A DNA stretch of 8,067 nt from Sedimentisphaerales bacterium (GTDB taxonomy: Bacteria > Planctomycetota > Phycisphaerae > Sedimentisphaerales > SM23-30). The DNA is taken from NCBI GenBank assembly GCA_016932145.1, contig JAFGDI010000295.1:1-8067 (forward strand). The letters run 5' to 3'. Positions 6,292 through 8,067 of the stretch are shown one piece after another (the stretch's first letter is position 1; every line of letters begins with the position of its first letter). The translations under genes were made by a program, and so were the position numbers. The notes under the pieces are model-generated. The model searched no databases and was not told where the DNA came from. It was given only the letters and a program-made list of their open reading frames with translations.

Positions 6292-6825
6292 ATGTTTGTA
6301 TTTCGTATGTTGGCAGCCTTGTTTTTAGGCATAATGCTAAGTGGTTGTGGTAATACCATAAGAGAGGATCTGGCGGGTAATTTTCAGAGGGTGGTAATGT
6401 CCCAGTCAACAGATCGTACCAGGCTATTGATCGAAAATGTATTGCGGTCATTTTATTCTCCGGTCAATCAGGGTAAAACTGATTTTATCTTAGTGGGCGG
6501 CCCGCAGCGATATACTGACCCGGTATCAGGCAGAATAGGTCGCGAGACCTGTACGATAGCGTTTCTGGATCAGGGCGATCAACGAGAAGTGTTTGTCCAG
6601 GTGAAAAAAGAGATTCCTGATTTCAAGATGATGGGTATGCATGCACAGGCCGGTTATAATAATGATGGTCATATGCCGGCAACTCCGATGGAGTCTGGTA
6701 TGAATTTATCTCCTTCTCGTCAGGTGGTCTGGCGTAATGTCGGTCGCGATTTTACCAAAGAGCGTTTAATCCTTGATCATATCAACCGATCATATGGTTC
6801 CTCAGAAGCAAATATTCAGAATTAG
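6292..6825 (+). CDS. Small lipoprotein of unknown function
   Basis: A 177-residue protein with a type II (lipoprotein) signal peptide: one Arg, a hydrophobic run (residues 6-16) and the lipobox LSGC with Cys19 as the acylated residue. It should be anchored to a membrane facing the periplasm. I do not recognise the mature part. It contains REDLAGNF (24-31), a beta-rich stretch IGRETCTIAFLDQGDQREVFVQVKKE (split here by its second Cys, C87), a Met/Gly/His-rich segment (113-138) and a C-terminal LILDHINRSYG helix. GGAG lies 7 nt before the ATG. The next gene begins just after it and its ribosome site overlaps this stop, so the two are almost certainly co-transcribed and probably act together. Confidence 0.75.
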   Translation: MFVFRMLAALFLGIMLSGCGNTIREDLAGNFQRVVMSQSTDRTRLLIENVLRSFYSPVNQGKTDFILVGGPQRYTDPVSGRIGRETCTIAFLDQGDQREVFVQVKKEIPDFKMMGMHAQAGYNNDGHMPATPMESGMNLSPSRQVVWRNVGRDFTKERLILDHINRSYGSSEANIQN

Positions 6826-6831
6826 GCGGTG
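6824..6831 (+). promoter_or_regulatory. Ribosome site fixing the start of the exported protein
   Basis: AGGCGGTG matches the extended Shine-Dalgarno AGGAGGTG at 7 of 8 positions. It ends in the GTG at 6829, which is therefore part of the ribosome site and not the start. The ATG at 6838 lies 8 nt after the AGGCGG core, an ideal distance. The site overlaps the lipoprotein stop (TAG, 6823-6825), a layout that favours translational coupling. Confidence 0.65.
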
Positions 6832-6837
6832 TTTCTT

Positions 6838-7818
6838 ATGAACTTAAAATATCTGGCAGGTACAGTATTGATCAGTGTGCTGCTCTCGGTGGTATTACGC
6901 GGTCAGGTTATATCATCAGATACAACGGCAGATAATGCGGCAACAGGCGTTCGGGCAGAAGAGCTTGCAGGTAATTATTGGAATATTCAATATCATCCTC
7001 AGATAAATACTGAGTTATTCAAGCTGATCGGTTATCCTTACTATCCTGGCGGCGAGTCTTTTGTTCGTTCCAGTGCCTCAAAAACAGCCGGGATCTATTT
7101 TAGTACTGACCATAGAGATAATCAGCATAAGAACTTTAATAGTGATCTTCTTAAAGCCCTCAATAAGCTGGTAGCTGAACTGATAGCGGAGGAATTGGCC
7201 AAAGATAGTCGGGGATTGGAAGTTGACAATGATAACCCTTTAACAGAATCAATTGCAGATGCAAATGATATAAAAGTTGATTTGGGTAGTGATGCTATTT
7301 CTGAGCTTGAATTAGTAGTGGAAAAATCTGGTAAGACATTGGACCTGCCTGTCAATATTGATGATACGATTTGTATATCTCGTGGTAATATAGAAAGGTG
7401 CAGCGAGCTAATCTGTCGCTGGCGTCAGGTAAATGAGTCTCCAGTCTTTATGTTAGAGGTACTTCGGTCAGTAAAGATAACCGAGACAACCAGCGGCATA
7501 TATCAGGCTGATCCTGAAATAGCGGTTCTTATAAAGAGGAACATTGGCAGTATAGCCAAGTTAAACAAAAATTTTGACTTTACGGTACGAATAGCTTTTG
7601 AGTCGGTGCTGTCTGGAGAAAACCCCAAGCCTTGGATATCTCGCCTGGAAAAGCAGTTAGCGGACCTGGGTAACCGAGCCCTGGTATTAAGAGACTTGAA
7701 TGATAAAGCCAGTTATGCATTAGGTTTAGGTAATATTGACCGTTCAGGCGACACTTTAAGTTATAGTAATATTACATTTGAAGCGATAAAAAAACCCGAC
7801 AGTCGTATGATGAAGTAG
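6838..7818 (+). CDS. Exported or membrane-anchored protein of unknown function
   Basis: A 326-residue protein using the ATG at 6838. A longer reading from GTG 6829 adds only three residues and would bury the ribosome site. The N-terminus is a signal peptide or signal anchor: Lys4, then a hydrophobic run at about 5-20, followed by RGQ, so the remainder should lie outside the cytoplasm. I do not recognise a family. After the signal it has AEELAGNYWNIQYHPQ (40-55 region, given in part), then GYPYYPGGESF, an amphipathic helix with LLKALNKLVAELIAEEL (104-120), an acidic stretch (129-158), three Cys (C179, C188, C193) and a Lys/Leu-rich C-terminal third. The ELAGN(Y/F) motif also occurs near the mature start of the lipoprotein encoded just upstream. 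The pair may form an envelope complex. That is inference from gene order and the short shared motif. Confidence 0.7.
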   Translation: MNLKYLAGTVLISVLLSVVLRGQVISSDTTADNAATGVRAEELAGNYWNIQYHPQINTELFKLIGYPYYPGGESFVRSSASKTAGIYFSTDHRDNQHKNFNSDLLKALNKLVAELIAEELAKDSRGLEVDNDNPLTESIADANDIKVDLGSDAISELELVVEKSGKTLDLPVNIDDTICISRGNIERCSELICRWRQVNESPVFMLEVLRSVKITETTSGIYQADPEIAVLIKRNIGSIAKLNKNFDFTVRIAFESVLSGENPKPWISRLEKQLADLGNRALVLRDLNDKASYALGLGNIDRSGDTLSYSNITFEAIKKPDSRMMK

Positions 7819-7838
7819 CTGGCATTGCAGGGGGGTTA

Positions 7839-7858
7839 TTTGATATTTTTTTATCAAA
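7839..7858. terminator. Weak AT-rich hairpin after the exported-protein gene
   Basis: TTTGATA (7839-7845) and TATCAAA (7852-7858) form a perfect 7-bp inverted repeat around a T6 loop, 20 bp after the stop codon. The stem has only one G-C pair and no T run follows on either strand, so termination here is doubtful. It could equally be a protein-binding palindrome upstream of the next promoter. Confidence 0.25.
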
Positions 7859-7872
7859 ATCAGATTTGGTAT

Positions 7873-7902
7873 TTTACAATTGTGGGTTGTTCGTGCTATC
7901 AT
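7873..7902 (+). promoter_or_regulatory. Promoter for the hydG-like gene, extended -10
   Basis: -35 TTTACA (7873-7878, 5/6), an 18-bp spacer and -10 TATCAT (7897-7902, 5/6) preceded directly by TGC (7894-7896), an extended -10 element. The predicted start is near 7909, about 60 nt before the ATG. The AT-rich palindrome at 7839-7858 lies just upstream of the -35 box. Confidence 0.5.
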
Positions 7903-7970
7903 CTATAGTGAAGACAGCATGGTACTGTCAGTATATAAGACAAAAATTTGACAATTAAAGAGGAAGTAGA

Positions 7971-8067
7971 ATGTCAGACATTCCGGTAATTAATGAAGCG
8001 GAGATATTTGAATCGATCGAGCGGGGGCGCAAGGCTGATTCAGTAAAAGTAAGAGAAGTATTGGCCA
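7971..8067 (+). CDS. hydG: Partial CDS, N-terminus resembling [FeFe]-hydrogenase maturase HydG
   Basis: The frame opens at ATG with AGAGGA about 6 nt upstream and runs off the right edge after 32 complete codons. The visible peptide contains VINEAEIFESIERG and then KVREVLA. This matches what I recall of the HydG N-terminus: a short I(N/D)(E/D)..I segment and a (R/K)VRE(I/V)LAKA helix that precede the radical SAM core. HydG cleaves tyrosine to supply CO and cyanide for the H-cluster of [FeFe]-hydrogenase, which would imply anaerobic hydrogen metabolism. The CxxxCxxC cluster motif lies beyond the window, so the call rests on about 30 residues. Other radical SAM relatives such as ThiH-type proteins remain possible. 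Confidence 0.5.
   Translation, partial: MSDIPVINEAEIFESIERGRKADSVKVREVLA

Noticed and set aside
6239..6451. Minus-strand 70-codon frame over the lipoprotein start
   Set aside because: It overlaps a promoter, ribosome site and lipoprotein signal peptide read on the plus strand and has no ribosome site.
7122..7355. Minus-strand 77-codon Ser/Leu-rich frame
   Set aside because: Low-complexity antisense frame within the exported-protein gene.
7948..7953. Perfect TTGACA box
   Set aside because: It lies only 17 nt before the hydG-like ATG, so any -10 would fall inside the coding region. The 7873-7902 promoter fits better.
1..8067. tRNA, rRNA, CRISPR, insertion sequence, prophage or attachment site
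   Set aside because: I found no cloverleaf-like segment, regular repeat-spacer array, transposase or integrase frame, or long terminal repeats on either strand.

Overview
The window looks like a piece of chromosome from a Gram-negative, probably anaerobic bacterium. A lipoprotein signal peptide and a family-9 (heptosyltransferase-type) glycosyltransferase point to a diderm envelope. A truncated gene at the right edge reads like the start of the [FeFe]-hydrogenase maturase HydG. The DXP synthase belongs to a divergent form (GDAS instead of GDGA in the thiamine-diphosphate motif) that I associate from memory with planctomycete/PVC-type bacteria. That placement is tentative, because nothing in the window gives direct taxonomic proof.

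Left half (about 57-3970, all on the minus strand): a tight three-gene unit transcribed right to left. It runs GT9 glycosyltransferase, then a radical SAM protein with a Cys-rich C-terminus (6-bp gap), then a 655-residue two-part glycosyltransferase-like protein (4-bp ATGA overlap). A sigma70-like promoter lies upstream of the first gene, at 4043-4071. The spacing implies co-transcription and translational coupling. The set looks like cell-surface glycan assembly with an unidentified radical-chemistry step. At the extreme left edge, a strong plus-oriented rho-independent terminator reaches the last codon of this operon and probably serves a convergent gene outside the window.

Centre (3971-4286): a divergent intergenic region with a promoter facing each way. 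The plus-strand leader contains a perfect Shine-Dalgarno, an eight-codon mini-ORF and, 3 nt after its stop, the TTG start of dxs in the same frame.

Right half (4287-8067, plus strand): a dxs-family gene for the first step of the MEP isoprenoid pathway. It is followed by a separate promoter and a two-gene unit encoding a small lipoprotein and a signal-bearing exported protein, both of unrecognised function. Last comes another promoter and the first 32 codons of a hydG-like gene. I saw no tRNA, rRNA, insertion sequence, CRISPR array or attachment site. The window is mostly ordinary chromosome. The parts most worth a second look are the GT9/radical SAM/glycosyltransferase operon, the divergent DXS with its leader mini-ORF, and the unknown exported pair.
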